64,000 bases of DNA. It comes from Musa acuminata AAA Group. Taxonomy: Eukaryota; Streptophyta; Magnoliopsida; Zingiberales; Musaceae. Below the pieces are notes generated by a model, which was not told the DNA's origin, ran no database searches, and saw only the letters and a program-made list of their open reading frames with translations. Location: NCBI RefSeq assembly GCF_036884655.1, contig NC_088335.1, forward strand, positions 48,077,501 to 48,141,500, given 5' to 3'. The position numbers and the translations under genes were made by a program. Positions 24,668-37,000 of this stretch are shown here, one piece after another (positions within the stretch are counted from its first letter, which is position 1; each line of letters opens with the position of its first letter).

Positions 24668-27341
24668 ATGTATAGGTTGATGATGATATGGGCGACTTTA
24701 ATGGTGCTTTTGATGGCAGCGATCATTTCACAGACTCGGAGGATGAGGAGAAGCCACAAGAGAGCTCGGCTCCCTGCAGGGTCCCCGGGTTGGCCGCTCG
24801 TCGGCGAGACCTTCGAGTTCGTCTCCTGCGCCTACTCGCCTCGGCCGGAGAGCTTCATGGACAAGCGTCGACTCTTGTGCGTTCCCCTTCCCCCCATTCC
24901 ATCGTATCCTTTCTCGTGATTTCATGCGATGCGGTTCATCTTGAGTCGGTCGTTGACGTATTGATGTTTAGGTACGGGAAGGTGTTCAGGTCGCATCTCT
25001 TCGGCAGCCCGACGATCGTGTCGACGGACGCAGACGTCAGCAGGTGGGTGCTGCAGAGCGACGGGCGGTCGTTCGTGCCGTCGTATCCGAAATCCCTCAC
25101 GGAGCTGATGGGGAAATCCTCCATCCTACTGATCAACGGGAACCTCCAAAGACGAGTCCATGGCCTCATCGGCGCATTCTTCAAGTCGTCTGACCTCAAG
25201 GCTCAGATCACCAGAGACATGCAGTGCTACGTGCAGCAGTCCATGAGCAGCTGGAAGAACGAACGGCTCATCCACATCCAAGACGAGGCTAAACACGTTA
25301 GTCCTCGACCCCCCCACTTCCTTCCCCCCGTTCTTCCCCTCACTAATTCTACCCAGAAAAAGCTGAACCAGTTTGATCTGCCCGTCAGATCGTCTTCCAA
25401 ATCCTAGTAAAAGGGCTGATTGGTCTACAGTCGGTGACGGAGACGCAATTCTTAAAGCAACAATTCAAAGAATTTATTGCTGGTTTAATGTCTTTGCCTG
25501 TGAAGCTACCAGGAAGCAGACTCTATCGATCGCTGCAGGCAAGTGATCTACTCCTACGCTGATGCTGCCATTCGGCTGAAGCCCATGTATGACCAGGCCC
25601 TTAAAATGTTTCTCCTCACCAGGCAAAGAAGAAGATGGTGATGTTGATAAAGAGCATCATTCTGGAGAAGAGGAAGAACAACTGCGGACGCACCCCGCTC
25701 GACGTCGTCGACGTCCTCATCAACGACGCCAGTGATCAGTTGACCGACGATCTCATATCGGACAACATGATCGATCTGATGATTCCAGCCGAGGATTCGG
25801 TGCCTGTTCTTGTGACACTTGCAGTCAAGTACCTCAGTGAATGTCCTCTTGCGCTCCAACAGTTGGAGGTACAGTTCATGATCATTAAACATGAGTCGTT
25901 GTTAGTGCTCCCGAGTGCATGCCCCACCATGAGCTGATAAACCAAACCACACAAGATTACAAGTAGAGAATATTCGAGAGGATAGCAAGCACGTCATGCA
26001 TTGCATGGGTGTATTTCTTCTACATATCTTCTTCAGCATTTGTTGTCTCATTCAATACGATGTAGAACTTCTACCCGGTAGGTCTTGGACTTTTGCACAG
26101 TGTTTGAACAGTGCAATCGATCTCAGGAAGAGAACATGCAGTTGAAGAAGCGAAGATCACTGCCTGGTGAGGATCTGCAATGGACCGACTACATGTCCTT
26201 ATCATTCACACAAGATGTAAGTTGAGTGTTTACGTTCTCGTAGATGGATGAATCTACGATCGATAACCTTTTTTTTGTATGGTCGAGTAGGTCATAACGG
26301 AGACTCTACGGCTGGGGAACATCATCAGCGGGATCATGCGCAAGGCTGTGAGAGATGTGGAGATCAAGGGGCACTTCATACCCAAGGGATGGTGCGTGTT
26401 CGCCTACTTTCGATCGGTTCATCTCGACGAGAACCATTACGAGGAGGCCTACAAGTTCAATCCATGGAGGTGGAAGGTACTCAGGGATGCTTCCCTTTTT
26501 TGGTGACCATCACCTACCTGCCTCTCCTTTGAGCAACACACTGTAAGGGAGGGGAGCTGGGTGGTAGTCAACCTTCCTCCTGCTTTGCTTATCTTATCTG
26601 AACGCCTTCTTCTTCTTCTTCTTCTTCTTCTTCTTCTTCTTTCTTCTTCTTCTCATGGACATCCCCACAGGACAAGGACATGAGTACTTGTAGCTTTACT
26701 CCTTTTGGAGGTGGGCAAAGGCTGTGCCCTGGGCTGGATCTGTCCAGGCTGGAGGCTTCCATCTTTCTCCACCACTTGGTCACCAACTTCACGTAAGGAT
26801 AGCCATCAACCAATCTCCATACTTATCTATTCCAATTTCTCTTCTTCTTCCTCTTGTTTCTGTTCCCATCATGCATTATACTGTTTGCATGTGTACGTAT
26901 GAAACTGGTGACATAAGCATGTCTGTTTTGTTCTGCTTCATAGATTTGTTCTTCCCTTATCTTTTTTTGTTAGGTTAATGATTATTGCTGTGCAGGCAGA
27001 AGATCAAAGAGAGAGAGAGAGAGAGGATGGTTGAAGTTTCCTAGTCTGTTGCACTGTGGAAAGTTATTGATTTCATCAGTCTTTTATATGTATACATATA
27101 TATGTATATATTATATAAAAGATTCGCAATGATGGGATATAGCTACTGTGCGGACTATAATGCATGCATTTGCGAGCTTTTACTTATTACATGTCGGCAC
27201 ACACGCATATCATGCATGAATGGAGTCTCATTGGACTTGTAATCTGATTACAGGTGGGTGGCAGAGGAGGACCAGATTGTGAACTTCCCCACTGTAAGAA
27301 TGAAGCGAAGAATGCCCATCAGGGTGAGAAGGAAGACCTAA
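24668..27341 (+). CDS. CYP90D: cytochrome P450 of the CYP90D family (brassinosteroid C-3 oxidase / C-23 hydroxylase type)
   Basis: Eight exons: 24668-24876, 24972-25296, 25389-25538, 25623-25868, 26127-26216, 26291-26476, 26671-26792, 27254-27341; 471 aa, all phases consistent. An N-terminal hydrophobic anchor (~5-21) targets the ER membrane, followed by the Pro-rich hinge [13 protein letters not shown]. The I helix has PAEDSV (~283-288) in place of the usual AGxDT, as I recall for monocot D2 proteins. The ExxR motif is ETLR (~344-347) and the heme loop [10 protein letters not shown] (~414-423, ligand Cys ~421). Family members act late in brassinosteroid synthesis (rice D2, Arabidopsis CYP90D1). 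The third intron (25539-25622, 84 bp) has a GC donor (CAG|GCAAGT). Introns 6 and 7 carry (TTC)n and (GA)n tracts. The substrate is inferred from the family. Confidence 0.94.
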
Positions 27342-27374
27342 TGATATCATGCAGTCACCAAACCCTCAGTTCTT

Positions 27375-27628
27375 TGTAAAATACATTTTTATTCTCTTCA
27401 GATATTTATAGGTGCATGTACAGGTTCTCAATCAATTTAGAGAATATATTCTACAATTTTACAAAATATGTTTTTGCTATGTCAATTCTCACCTGATGCC
27501 ACATAAGGTGTGTATTTACATCCTATCACATAAGATCTCAATTATGTAATCCTTGATATGAGAATACTATCCCAAGAACCATTCATTCAATTTCTTAGAT
27601 TATGATAAATATATTATCATTTTTAATA
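27375..27628 (-). repeat. 3' LTR of the copia element (approximate)
   Basis: Matches 29731-29952 through shared words such as CTATAAATA, TCACATAA and CATTCATTCAAT, with considerable drift. Confidence 0.65.
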
Positions 27629-29047
27629 CTCCTTACCACATAACAGTCAATTTCAATGTGCTTCGCATGCTCAATAAAAAAATAGATTTGATGCAATATA
27701 CAATATGCCTGATTGTCATAATATAATTTGGCAGGACCAAAATTGTCAATCTATAGATCTCGTAAGAGATATGTCAACCAAGTAAATTCACAAGTGATTG
27801 TTGCCATAGCTTTATATTATTTCTTTGTCTTCCAAGTTATGAGAGAAGTCCTAAGAAAAACATAATATATAGAAGCTAATCTTCTTCTTCCTGTTGAACA
27901 ACCTTCCTAATCAGCATCACAATATCCAGTTAAATTTAGATCATTATTTGCTTAAAACAATAGTTCTTGTCTTGACATTCCTTTTAAACATCGCAGAACA
28001 CGAATTACTGCAACAAAATATGATTTTCTAGATTGATGCATAAATTAACAGACAAGATGTGTTCATGTAACACTTGTGATTGATTATTATTGTTTGATTC
28101 TACAGTTGAGAAAGGACATATGTGTTCATGGAAAATAACATCTCGACTTGTGAATATTCGTTTAATCGTTAAATCATAGGCATTATAAGCCTTTTGACCT
28201 AAGGGATATCCGATAAATTTATATTTTTGAGCATCAAATATAATTTTTGGGTTGAATATTTATAGCATGACATAAATAACCAAATACACGTAGATGATTA
28301 TAAGTAAACGATCGATTATAAAAGATTTCAAAGAAAAGTTATAGGTAAAAGGTCAATAAGGTAAGTATATGTTAGCACACTCTCCCCCCCCAAAATGATA
28401 ATGAAAATTTTGACTGAAATTTTAGGGTTCGAGCTATATTCAAATACAACAATGTTTACATTTCGTAACTCCATTATGTTGCCATGTAATGAACGACAAA
28501 AAGGAATAGACTAACCTATAATATTTGCCTTTGATTGAGTGTTACCATTGCTTAAGAGGGCCGAGAGTAGTTGATATTATTCATGCATGAAAGTTAGAGC
28601 ATATGATCGCAAGTTATTGATAGATGCTTCTATTCTATCCAGGAGGAAAGCTAAGCAAATGATAGTATCTATAGATGGTGTGATTGTTCCCATTACAGTG
28701 GCTATAACAAAACAAAAATTATTTTGCTTTATTTGATGAGTTGCTTCCAAGATTATTGTTTTCAGAACTTGCCATCATGATCTCTTTAGAAACAGTCAAT
28801 TCTCGTCGTTTTTTCTTCTTAGAGAATCATGGAATAAACTTTTTGGATAACAGAAAATGATTGCATGAGGAGAATTTAGCAGCATATGAGTCATTTAAAC
28901 TCATGAGAAATTGTATTACCTTTCTCCTTTGCTCTCATTGCTCAACTTTCTTGATTGCACCACATGTACAGACAGATAGATACTCATATATGAAAAGTTC
29001 ATCATCCCAAACCCCTTTAATTTAGTGAAATAGACGGCGATAGACAT

Positions 29048-29417
29048 TCAACCTTGTTGTAGTGAAGCAATGTCCTTTTCAATTTGAAATATTATAGTTG
29101 CATTATTTTGTGAAAATCTTTCCTTCGGATCAGTCCAAACTTTAGTAACAGAATCAACATATATAACACTATTAGCAAGATCAGATTCAATGGAGTTGAG
29201 GATCCAGGGAAATATTTTTGTCTGTTGACAATGATCAGTTGATTGATCCATTAATGAAACTTGTTTTGTGTTTGGCATTAAAAGCTATACTTCTTGAATG
29301 ACTCCAAGTGCTATAGTTATCAACATTCAATAGTTTTCTAACCAATATCACTCCTAAATAATCTGAGTGATGAAGAAGAAGAGAGTCCCAAGGATCTGCA
29401 AAAGATGAAGTTATCAT
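29048..29417 (-). pseudogene. copia gag fragment
   Basis: Two overlapping frames, joined only by a frameshift, carry copia gag hallmarks: HHSDYLGVILV, LNVDNYSTW, and KVWTDPKERF with IFQIEKDIASL. It is broken and cannot encode a complete protein. Confidence 0.8.
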
Positions 29418-29571
29418 ATTATAAATATCTTACTAAGATATACATCTTTCAATATTCAATAGTTAAATAACTAAGATCACTCTTGAATAATCTGAGTAGT
29501 GAAGAAGAAGAGAGTCCGAATTGACCTACAAAAGATGAAGTTATCATATTATAAATATCTTACGAAGATAT
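29325..29571. repeat. tandem duplication, about 129-bp period, spanning the copia gag start
   Basis: ATTCAATAG at 29325 recurs at 29454. The rest of the unit (AATCTGAGT, GAAGAAGAAGAGAGTCC, ATAAATATCTTAC) follows in both copies with few differences. Confidence 0.8.
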
Positions 29572-29730
29572 CATTACAACTTCCTCCTCTAGAAGTAATG
29601 TAGCGTTTGTGGCTTCATCACATATCATGCGTCAATAAGAGCAACTTCATATGTGTAGACGATGATTATGGCATAACGATAATACATAATAAATAATGGA
29701 TTCTAAACTATTTTGGTGGCTCGGATATCA

Positions 29731-29952
29731 TGCAAAAATAAAATTTCATTCAACCCTCTTCAAGTATTTATAGATATATGTATATGGTCTAAATCAATTT
29801 AAATAATATATTTTTTTAAAATTTATAAGTTGTATTTTTATTTACACCGATATATTTACATTATATCACATAAAATCTCATCATGAGAATATTATCTAAC
29901 AATCATTCATTCAATGTATCATATTATAACGAATATATCATCATTGTTAATA
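29731..29952 (-). repeat. 5' LTR of the copia element
   Basis: 222 bp ending TGCA directly before the primer-binding site. Its outer end (TATTAA where TGTTAA would be usual) looks mutated. Confidence 0.65.
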
Positions 29953-29959
29953 ATAGTCT

Positions 29960-32264
29960 TCGGTGGGAACTGAGTTGGAGGAGGAAAAAGGCATGCAAAG
30001 TCATCATAGCTTCATCCCCTCATCTCATATGATTGGGCTAACATCAGCACCACCATCGCTGCCTTGTCAACTTGAAGTGGGACACACTCGAGAGTTCCTA
30101 CAGGTTGATGGTGTGCAGAAGGTAGAAATGGAATCCATACAACACAGATACAGGATCACACAGCCCGAAACACAAAAGGAAATACGAGTTTGGAGAGAGC
30201 TTAGGCTTTGACCAGAGAAAGCTGCTTCCCGGGAAGAATGAGTTTTGGATCTTTGAGGCAGAATGCAGGGCCTGGAATTCAAACTTTTGGCTGCAGCTGC
30301 TGACAAAGTGGGAGTGGAGAGGACACTGCAGTGTCTTCCATCTTGGTAGCTAAGATTCAAAGAGGTCCCAAGGGCTCCAGAGTCCAAACCCCCGGGCTTA
30401 TCTCCTCACATTGATGTGGATGTGGTGAGATGTGGAGCCAATACATTATTGAGGGATAAGGACAACTCATTTTGAGATGCATCAAAGTCCATCTACTTTG
30501 AAAACATGGATTCTCTCAATCTTGCAGTTTCACACAACTTTTCTGGGTGCCCACCTCTTCTTTGTACAGCCCTCAGGAAAAATAACTCAAGGTGCCAAAG
30601 TTTGACCAAGTTGGCCATCATGTCCTTGTTCCAACTCAAGAGAAAATTAAAGAGTTGGATGGTCATCTTGACATTGACTCATCCATTATGAGTGTTGGAT
30701 TGAATGATGTGATTCTCCCCCTTGTAGTGTATTGAAAACATGGATATGTTCTTCTCAATTCATCAATCATTGCACCTTCAAATTATTCAGTCCCTTGTTA
30801 TGTGAAGATTTATGGATGTATTTTGTGCCACACATCAAAGTGTTAAGACAGAATTAATGAGTTAATACATGAAATAGTTTACAAGAGATGAATTGATGAA
30901 TTAATCAGTCCCTTTGTTGTGGCTCTTTTCTATAGGCATAGATACAAGAATAAAAAAGGAAATACAGAACTAAGAAAACACACAATACTATCAAATTACA
31001 TATATAATGTGTTCCATTTGAGAAATAATATTATGGTAATAGATTTTTAACCTTACAGAGATGAATCTTCAGTCAAGATTTATAATTTTTAATTAAAATA
31101 AATTTAATTTCTTGCATCTTTTCTATATTTGATTCTTTTTTCTAGATGTTGACATATGATAGTTTATTACATATGTCAATTATTCCTAAACTAATTAAAT
31201 TTATTTTATCGATAAATCAACTAAATTGCTCTTGTATGATTGATGATCAATTATTCTCTTAATAGGAGTCTTGACATTTTATTAAGAGAATTTTAATATG
31301 CTATCCATATAATCTTTAAAATATTGTTATGTGGAATTTAGGATCAACAACCAAAATGAATCTAATCAATATAAAATTCTAAGATATGAGACAAAAAAAG
31401 TATTCAATGCCCAACCATTTCAGTGAACCATATGATCAAGACATCAAAATTATAAATCTAGTCATTGCTACAGTAGTTGTCCAAGAAAGCATTTAGCTTT
31501 CAGTGGCATATCCTTTTAATTCTTGTCTTCAAAAAAATTATCTAGAAGACCCAAATCTTTTTAGGATCCAATCCATAAAAGACTAACTAATATAAGACTC
31601 TGGATATGATCAAATCACCCTCCAATATTGTATTAGAGTTAAGGTTGAAAAAAATTGATATTAAATGTTCTCAATTGCTCATATTGTTCATATTTCAAGA
31701 TATCTTTCAATAACCATTCTATATTAAATGGGTGATCATGATCATATTTCAAACACATGATCTACTTGTTTTGTTAGGAAAATATTTATGTGTGATATGA
31801 GTTACAACTTAATCAGTTGTATATGTCAACATTAAAGAGTTTGACTTAAGTTTTTTTTTTTATTTTAAACTCTAAATATTGCATTAGAGTCAAAGGTTCA
31901 AAGATACTTGATTTGAACTAAGGTTGACAAAGGAATGAGTCAAAAATTAAAAGACAAAGGAAAAGTTAGATGTTAGCTGTAGTCAAGTGAGTTATCTAAT
32001 AGGTCTGTCAAATTACAGTTTTACTTACCAAATACTATTAAAGGGGGAAGATGATGAACCTGCAAATGAGTAGAAGATATTAGGAAAACATGACTTTAAT
32101 ATCATGTATTAGGTTTTATCAGCAACTTAATAATTCAAACTTTTAAAGCATATTAATTTTCAGTCTATGTATGGATAATCTTGACCAATTTGATTCATGA
32201 CAATCACAGCAGCAGCACAAATACACCAAAAAGGCATTCATGATTCACTAAAGCAGCAAAGATG

Positions 32265-32308
<44 letters not shown>

Positions 32309-33120
32309 CATTTTCTCAAATGCACACCTGCAAAAGATGGGTTCACCAGCAATGCAGGTCAAAGATCTAAGGATTGAAATATTCCATGCATTTGTGAACA
32401 GTTCTCTGCACAATAAATTAGTTATTGACATGGATTTATACTTTATTTCAATAGTTTCCAAAAGTAGGTTATTAGAAGAGAAAAAAAAAGAAACTTATGA
32501 AGTTGTTTTAAGTTTTAACCTCTTAGAGAAGTCCAAAGCCTCATAAATATGAAAGTTTTTTGTGGCTAATTAAGGATTATTGATATTATGCATCATTGTC
32601 CTATTATTACAGTTTAGTAGAACAAACCAATTATAGAGAACCAGAAACCAGGAATTAGAAACTGAAATGTTTCAATATTTACTGCTCATATGTAGAAAGA
32701 AAGTAGAGTTTTGTTCTTATCATTCTTCATTCAATCTTGTGCTCTGGCATCAAAATTTCAATTTTTTTTTACTAGTTTTGAAAATGATGATCCTACTGGT
32801 GTATATCATTTAACTTCACTTAAAAAAAAATCTAAAATCAAGGTCAAACATCTTATGCAATATTGCATTTATAACCTCTTTATATATAGAATGTCATGAT
32901 CTGACTAGTGATACATTTGACCTCTTTACATATGGTCATTTTGTATCCAAGCCACAATAATTAAACCTAAGTTAATGATGGTAATCCATCAAGTTCCTAT
33001 AAGTCAATCCAAATAAATATGCAAAGGTTGATTCTTAGGTTTATGATAGAATTTGTTTTTATCTCAATAATTACATAATTGTCATTATTTCACCTTCTTC
33101 ATTTGTTTATTGCTAACTTT
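29960..33120. other. intergenic region, no gene recognised
   Basis: 29960-30700 is of moderate GC with open frames of about 80-106 codons on both strands, none recognisable; a transcribed non-coding exon is possible. It includes a perfect 14-bp palindrome GACACTGCAGTGTC (30322-30335). 30700-33120 is AT-rich with short frames only and a (CT)n microsatellite at 32262-32303. Confidence 0.45.
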
Positions 33121-33123
33121 TTA

Positions 33124-33665
33124 AGGGTGATTTTCTCAAAAATATTTTACTTTTAAATTTTTCCTAAAAAGATGTTCTCCATTTTTTTTTCCTAAGCAGT
33201 GTATTAAATTCATAAGGTATCAAACTGTCGCTCTCCTCTACTTTCAAGTTACCATCTCGTTCACTTTAACGCCTTCATCGCTCACCCTTCTCCTTCGCCC
33301 CCTCCACGCCCGACCTTCCCCCTTCCCCTCTTTTTCTTTTTTTTATCCGTCGTCTCTTCACTTCCTCTCTTCTCCCTTGCTATTGTCTCCTTTCCTGCCT
33401 TTCTCTCTTTTCGCATCACTCATTCTTCTTTCTCATTCAATTCTTTATTGTCTTTCTCTTTCTCTCTCCTTTTCTCTTTCTCGATAATAAGCTCTTTCTC
33501 GATAATAGGACATTATAGTGAGAGTAAGCAGCGGAGATATTGAAGGTAAGGACGAAGGACGATGAAGGTGATTGACAATGGAGGAAAAGTTTAAATTTTT
33601 TTTTGAAATAATAATACTATTTAAGAAAAATAAAAATGAGGGATTTTTTTGGGAAAAAATCGAAG
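33124..33665. repeat. inverted-repeat-ended element with pyrimidine-rich core
   Basis: The ends are imperfect inverted copies (GATTTTCTCAAAAATATTTT at the left; the complement of the right end reads GATTTTTTCCCAAAAAAATC). The core (33230-33500) is nearly pure C/T with CCTTC and CTCTTT words. The organisation resembles 10440-14800 and 1-300, suggesting a non-autonomous DNA transposon family. No clear target duplication is visible. Confidence 0.4.
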
Positions 33666-33729
33666 ATTGGAATTGGCTTTTTTTTTTTTTTTAATGTTCC
33701 AAACACAATTCACATATCTGACCACTGAT

Positions 33730-34063
33730 GGAAGCCCAAAATTAAACTAACATGGGCTGGGCTTTTAAACCAGTACATAAAAAGGAAGGGCCTTTGCTGC
33801 CTTGGAATGATTGATAGCTACAGAGAAAGAAGCACTGGAAAGGGGCAAAACAAAGGCACACTTGGCCTCTCATTAGGGCGAAAGAAAGAAGGGCTACAGC
33901 GAGCGAGGTAGCAAAAGATTTCTCCTCTTTACTCCGTCGTATCGATCCCCGACCGCTGGAAACTCCCACGAGGTCATCCGATTCGAATTGGACTGATTGA
34001 GTTGCCCCGATCGCTTATGTTGCGGGAGTAGTGCGCCGATCCTGCCGGAATTCTGGTCAGAAG
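33730..34063 (+). promoter_or_regulatory. PP2A B55 promoter and 5' UTR with site II motifs
   Basis: TGGGCT occurs twice in overlap (33753-33758, 33758-33763) and AGCCCA at 33733-33738. These are site II (TCP-binding type) elements common in plant housekeeping promoters. No strong TATA box is seen. Confidence 0.45.
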
Positions 34064-37000
34064 ATGAAGGGTAATGGGGCCGAGGGCGCTGGGCCGCCGG
34101 CGGAGTCGTCCTGCCCGCCGCCGCTGGAGTGGAAGTTTTCGCAGGTGTTCGGGGAGCGGATAGCGGGGGAGGAGGTGCAGGAAGGTACGCCCTTTTGCTT
34201 CCCCTTTGTCAGATCGGTTTTTGATGGTGCTGGACGAGCTTAGCGTTGCGTTGGCATTTTGTTTTCTTCTCAAACTTACCATTTTTCGTTTCACTTGGTT
34301 GCTGATTGAATTGATTTTGAGATATCGGAAGTACCTTGTTTGGGGACTATTAGAAAAGAATGCGGTATGATTGATGTGTTCGGCTGTAGCTCTTCCTCTT
34401 TGCGTGGGAAAGATTGGAATTTGTTACTCTTTTCTGAAGTACAATATAATGCTTCTTCTTGTTGGGTCTGAATATTTTATTATTTGTGCTTCTTTTAGAT
34501 TTCTTGCAATTATGATATAGAGAAATTAAATGAACTTGTTGATTGTCACTATTCTTCTTTGTTGAGAAATTCGGTTGAATTTTGAGTAGTTTTCATGCTT
34601 TGTCAGATTAGTCATGCGTTATCAACTCTTTAGATTGTCTTATCTTTTAGCTGTCTTTCTATATTAATTGGTCTACTTATACATAATGGGTTGTTGCTTT
34701 AACTTTTTGGTTGCTCATTTGTGCTAACGACGGATGCTTTTCACCAGAAAAGATAGTCCGATCTGTCACAGTTGGAACTCCAACAACAACCAATGGTTTC
34801 ATATATAACACTGTTTAATCTACGTTAGAACTTTTTCAAGTTGGATATCAATGATTTGAGAAGATAAAAATTACGTCTTCTATTGGTTGCTCATGTCACA
34901 ATTATAGCATTCATAGCATTCATTTTCTACACCTCGTTAGAGTAAAGTGCTTCGGTTCCTCATCACATATGTTGTCAGTAGTCTGGAAATTTAACTCATG
35001 AGGATGATAAAAATGACAAACAATTTAATGTAATTTGAGTGATCATTTTAATAAGCACAATTGACATAGATTGATCAATTTATTGTGAATTGTTTAACGA
35101 TCAGCTGATTGCACAAGGCTACATGTGAGTTAAAATCATACTTGTGCAGGTAGAGCTTTAGTGCATAATGCTGTCATTGAAATAATAGAATGAATGAATT
35201 AGCTACATTCCTGTGTTCCTTTCTGGGCATATTTTTCGTTGTTGTATAAGGACAAAAACAAACCAGCTGAAGACATGTGGTCAAGGTCGAAATATGGAGA
35301 TGTAGCGAGGATTGTTTCCTATGTTGGGGGGTTGTCTTATTTGTTCAATTTTGTGAAGTCTTAGTTGGACTAATATTTATGTGTGAACACATTCCTTCAC
35401 TGGATTGTTGAGATGCTTGTTGGAAGGTTGGCCAATATATCACTGATATGTTGTGTTCAATATATCTTGCACTTTATTTAAATGATTAAAAAGATCTATG
35501 AATTAAACTTGTACTGATACAACTTGCATATAATATTTGTGATGAACATTAATGGTGCATTTTAGCCTTGGAATTAGGTTAGTTTAGATTTTCCTGAGTC
35601 CAACGAAGCAAAATTGATTCTTTAATAACCAGTTATTTGTCTTAGTTTGCAGGGTCTATCTAGTTGTCATTTTGGTCAGTACATGTTCGATTGTGGCTAG
35701 AGGGATATTTATCTCAGGAACAAAATATTTGGTTTAGCTATCTGAGATAAAGGGAGCGTGTGAGCCCAGAAACATGTCTTGACAGCATTTACTTCCGGTA
35801 ATAGGTTCCTTATTCTTTTAGTTAAAATTCTGGTGGTTCGGTCCTTATGAAGGGTAAGGGAGCAATGAGATCCGTGTTGTGGGAGGAATAAGAGAAGTAC
35901 CTTAGTAGCAGCAACAGTGAGTTGATCCTGTGATACTTTCATTACAAGAACATCACTATTTTTAGCTCCCTGGGTGACCTGCAGAGCAACCGTGATGATG
36001 TATCAGGTTTAGCGCTTGCATGACAAAGATTTATTTTTTCAAAATTTAGCATAGGTGAATCGGTTTGTTGGGTCTTTTGCACAACACAATTCTTCAACTG
36101 CATGCCTACTCTCAAAGACTCGAAGGATCGTTTTTGCTGCTGTTCCCTTTGAAGATGCAAGTCACAATGCTGTTAGTGGTACGTAATATGAGTCGAAAGC
36201 TGTGTCAGTTGACTAGGATGGGAATTGTAGTCATGTTTCAAGAGGAATTTGAGAAATCAATAACATGTTTATCGAGTTCTTAACTGGGCAACATATTAGG
36301 GGTTCTATGGTTTGCCTTTCTGCCCAAGTCTTGGATAAACCTACTATGTTATTCGATGCTTATGATGGGCCAAAGTAGCAGAGAAACATCTATCATAAAT
36401 CAATTCTACACTTCAACTTCAAAGTTAAGCCAAACTCCTACTATCCCAACTAAGAGCAGTTTCCTCAAGTTGACCGACCAAATCTAATAATTCTTCTGCC
36501 TTAGAGTGAAAAGCTAACTGAACTTTTATGGCAACCGATCTTTCCAATGTGATGAGAAGTTCACATTAGGGCATAGGTGCAAGCTAGTTGATTTAATCTT
36601 GGCTGGTGAAAATGAGGAAGAGTCGGACGAAGGAGAAATCAGCTTAGGATTGATGCTGCATCAAAGTAATATACTGAAGTTTTGCTACATAGCTGGACCG
36701 ATAATCTCCAGTTTCGTTTTTCATGAAATTCTTAGCTCCTTTATGTTGGAACCCTGTTCACTGCATTGATTAATATCAACTTATTTTTGTCCAGTACCCA
36801 GTTTTGACACCTTTTTGAACTGATACATTATCAGAATTTGGACAGTATACCAGCCTACAATGCCTAATATCACTGACCATAATAAAAATTGGATACTGAC
36901 CCATACCAAGCTATATGGCATGGTACTGGTCCTTGGTCTGACTGGTAAATTCTGGCATTTGAAACCTTGATTGGCACTAGTTCAACCTGCAACTTTCTCA

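Larger units (their letters stand above)
27375..29952 (-). mobile_element. decayed Ty1/copia LTR retrotransposon
   Basis: Minus orientation, beginning 34 bp after the CYP90D stop. Short LTRs are at 29731-29952 (5') and about 27375-27628 (3'). A tRNA-Met-type primer site (complement of 29721-29730, TGATATCCGA onward) adjoins the 5' LTR and a purine tract (complement of about 27629-27637) the 3' LTR. Gag remnants cover 29048-29417, an end-of-integrase segment with the SRDVIFHE motif lies near 28080-28270, and RNase H traces (GYCDAD, KHIEIDC) lie at 27640-27960. Reverse transcriptase is missing, and stops and frameshifts are frequent. No clean target duplication is seen, so the outer ends are approximate. 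Confidence 0.8.

Noticed and set aside
24688..25407. 239-aa frame starting [10 protein letters not shown]
   Set aside because: It starts out of frame in exon 1, reads through intron 1 of CYP90D and then enters the true exon 2 frame; it is not an independent gene.
27342..27353. TGATATCATGCA next to the CYP90D stop, looking like a primer site or LTR end
   Set aside because: Alignment with the 5' LTR puts the 3' LTR end near 27375; the similarity to the real primer site at 29721 seems coincidental.
30067..30387. 106-aa minus-strand frame with Ser/Cys-rich content
   Set aside because: No recognisable domain, start context or splice partners; the opposite strand is open too.
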